From contig NC_054082.1 of the NCBI RefSeq assembly GCF_017562075.2, positions 28,402,231-28,466,230 of the forward strand: DNA of 64,000 nt, given 5' to 3'. A model generated the notes under the pieces. That model ran no database searches. It worked only from the letters and a program-made list of their open reading frames with translations, and was not told where the DNA came from. The DNA comes from Anopheles merus (taxonomy: Eukaryota; Arthropoda; Insecta; Diptera; Culicidae). The position numbers and the translations under genes were made by a program. Positions within the stretch are counted from its first letter, which is position 1, and every line of letters starts with the position of its first letter. Below, piece by piece: positions 62,129-64,000 of the stretch.

Positions 62129-64000
62129 CTGCAATCACATAAAAAAAGAATAACACGCAACCATGAGCACGGAATGGATACAAGTAGCAGTAGTAGTTGT
62201 AGTAGTAGAAGAAGTAGTGTGATCATTGCTGATACTGAGTGAACGAACCCCAAAGGTACAAAAACATGAAAAAAATGATTAATGCAACAAAAAGAACCGT
62301 AGATACAGAACAGAACGGAACGAAATGGACGAATGCTAACTTGCGCATGGTGCTTGCGTAAACGGAAAAGGATGCTCAGAGCTTAGTAATGGAACGAACA
62401 CATGGAGCAGAGTTGTATGATATGGAGTGGGGGCGTGACGCCATGCTCAAGATACTATGATAATGTTGTTGTAGATGAATGGTGTTCAAGGTTGAATTAC
62501 GATGAAAACATAAATGCGAATCTACGTACACGTGTTGCAGTGATATTATGCTTTTTCTTTTGTTGTGTTTAGCAGCAAGGTTTCTTTGTTGTTGTTGTTG
62601 TTTTGTGTAATTGTTTAAGCTTCTATGCATGATTTAGTTACATTAGTTTTACCGTTGAGCACAATGTTGATCAAACTTGTTTTAATTTAGTTTACTAATG
62701 TGTTTAGTTTCTGTTGCTTGTCCTTCTCTACTCTTGTTTGCCACAGTGTGTTTTGTTTTCATATTAGTTTTTCTCTTTCTTCGTATTGTTCATTATACAC
62801 TATCACCTTCATACAAAAGCATGTTAATAGTAAATAAATAGTAATTCTTTTTATGATTTAAACTATTTCATTGTTAGAAATTCCATAATGCAAATTAGTT
62901 ATTCGCGCTAAATCAGCTTATCCATCTTTTCCGTAAATGATATAGCCAAAGTAACAGTAAAACTATCCAAAAACCAAAACATATAGATTTCAACTTAATC
63001 TTTATATTTCTTCCTGCAGTTACAAAACCGTACATAAATCAGGATAGAGTTTATAAACACACACACATATTGCATTCTGGTTCGATGAGATTTTATAACA
63101 TAGTGCAAGACACAGAAAACATTAAAAACAAACTTAACTACACACACAAAAAACACACACATATACGCACAAATATCACATACGCACATAAATAAAGAAA
63201 AAAGAGTAAATATATAGACAAATGGTTAAAGTTTGACAGAGAAATATCTTCGGATTATTCGTTTGAAAAGTTGCTTCTATTTCATCTATTTATAGGGATT
63301 TTTTTCGGAATAGAGGAGTCCGCTCAATGCACAAAAGCTACACAAAATCCAAAATATTTCTTTAGTTAACCTCTCATCTCAGTGGGGGCATACTAGAATC
63401 ACTAGTTAATAATATCGGTTACATCAACCTCTCTTTCGTTCTTGTCAGCTTTGCTGTTTCCGATGCTGTCTGCCAACTTTAACCATCCGTCCGTTTTGTG
63501 CTTTTGTGTTTGGAGCATTGTGAACGCTAGTAAAATGTAAAAGAACAATGTTTCCACCGCAATCGATCGATTAACGTGTTTGAAGTAATTGTTTCAATGT
63601 AAACCGCTTTGGAAAATTTAGATACAAAAAACAAGGTAAATTTTCATTCTCCTAACTGGTCAGGAAATGGGGATTTTGCTACTGTTGAGAGCGTGAGAAG
63701 GACACTAAACAAATATTTTAGATTTACACATTGCTTTTTGGCAGAACGGAGAAGAAAAGTTAAGAGGGTAAAGTAAATGTGCAAGAAAACATTCAACTAG
63801 GGAGAAAATGGAACGAGCTAGCGCGAAAGGAACAAACAAAGAGGAAAAATAAAATAGTTTCCAGAGGGGATCGGGAGGAAAAGAAAATGTTGTTTTGGGC
63901 GAAAACTATTAAAAAAAAAAAGAAAATGTGTATTTTTTTTTATTTCAACAAACATTATTACTTTATTTAATTGACAGTGTAGCATCATTCCGTTCAATAG

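Larger units (their letters stand above)
59569..64000 (-). other. Upstream intron region of the giant-exon gene
   Basis: AT-rich, no intact gene. Contains a 60-base GA repeat, a tRNA-derived SINE and a possible alternative 3' exon (61965-62128). The exons upstream of 59568 were not found and should lie to the right of the window. Confidence 0.6.

Overview
The window is nuclear DNA of an insect, most likely a mosquito of the Anopheles type. The genes have spliced exons with GT-AG introns (short ones of 60-100 bases and long repeat-bearing ones), each coding exon is GC-rich at third codon positions, and the introns carry tRNA-derived SINEs ending in GAAGAAG and a non-LTR retrotransposon remnant of a kind common in mosquitoes. 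No bacterial, plasmid or CRISPR features were seen. The species call is inference.

Layout, left to right. 134-4152 (-): the Ski2/Twister RNA helicase, five exons. 5460-20531 (-): a CGRRF1-type membrane RING E3 ligase whose seven exons (385 residues) spread over 15 kb. 20532-32000: mostly non-coding, with a small secreted-protein gene (27327-27686, -) that may lie inside the first intron of an N-terminally extended CDKL kinase transcript. 32194-33598 (+): CDKL1/4-type kinase, five exons. 35591-38076 (-): Hrd1/synoviolin, the ER-associated degradation E3, five exons. 39041-39579 (+): TXNDC17/TRP14-type thioredoxin, three exons. 39874-43520 (-): ARHGAP11A-type RhoGAP, five exons. 44444-45524 (+): Max, five exons. 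47125-50339 (+): SLC23 nucleobase/ascorbate transporter, three exons. 52925-59568 (-): the 3' part of a very large, mostly disordered protein with one 5.56-kb exon; its 5' exons lie beyond the window. 59569-64000 is intron of that gene with a possible alternative terminal exon and a SINE.

Arrangement: from 33 to 47 kb the genes are tightly packed as convergent pairs (CDKL/Hrd1, TXNDC17/RhoGAP) and head-to-head pairs (Hrd1/TXNDC17, RhoGAP/Max). The genes are housekeeping or regulatory and do not form one pathway. CGRRF1 and Hrd1 are both membrane RING ligases linked to the ER, but nothing in the sequence shows that this proximity is functional.

Exon boundaries were set by reading splice signals and checking that codon phase is kept across every junction and that conserved family motifs continue through it. 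All ten coding models close in frame on these criteria. No clearly novel multi-gene system was found. The best leads are the extended CDKL amino terminus, the alternative terminal exon of the giant-exon gene, that uncharacterised protein itself, and substrate-motif oddities in the SLC23 and TXNDC17 proteins.
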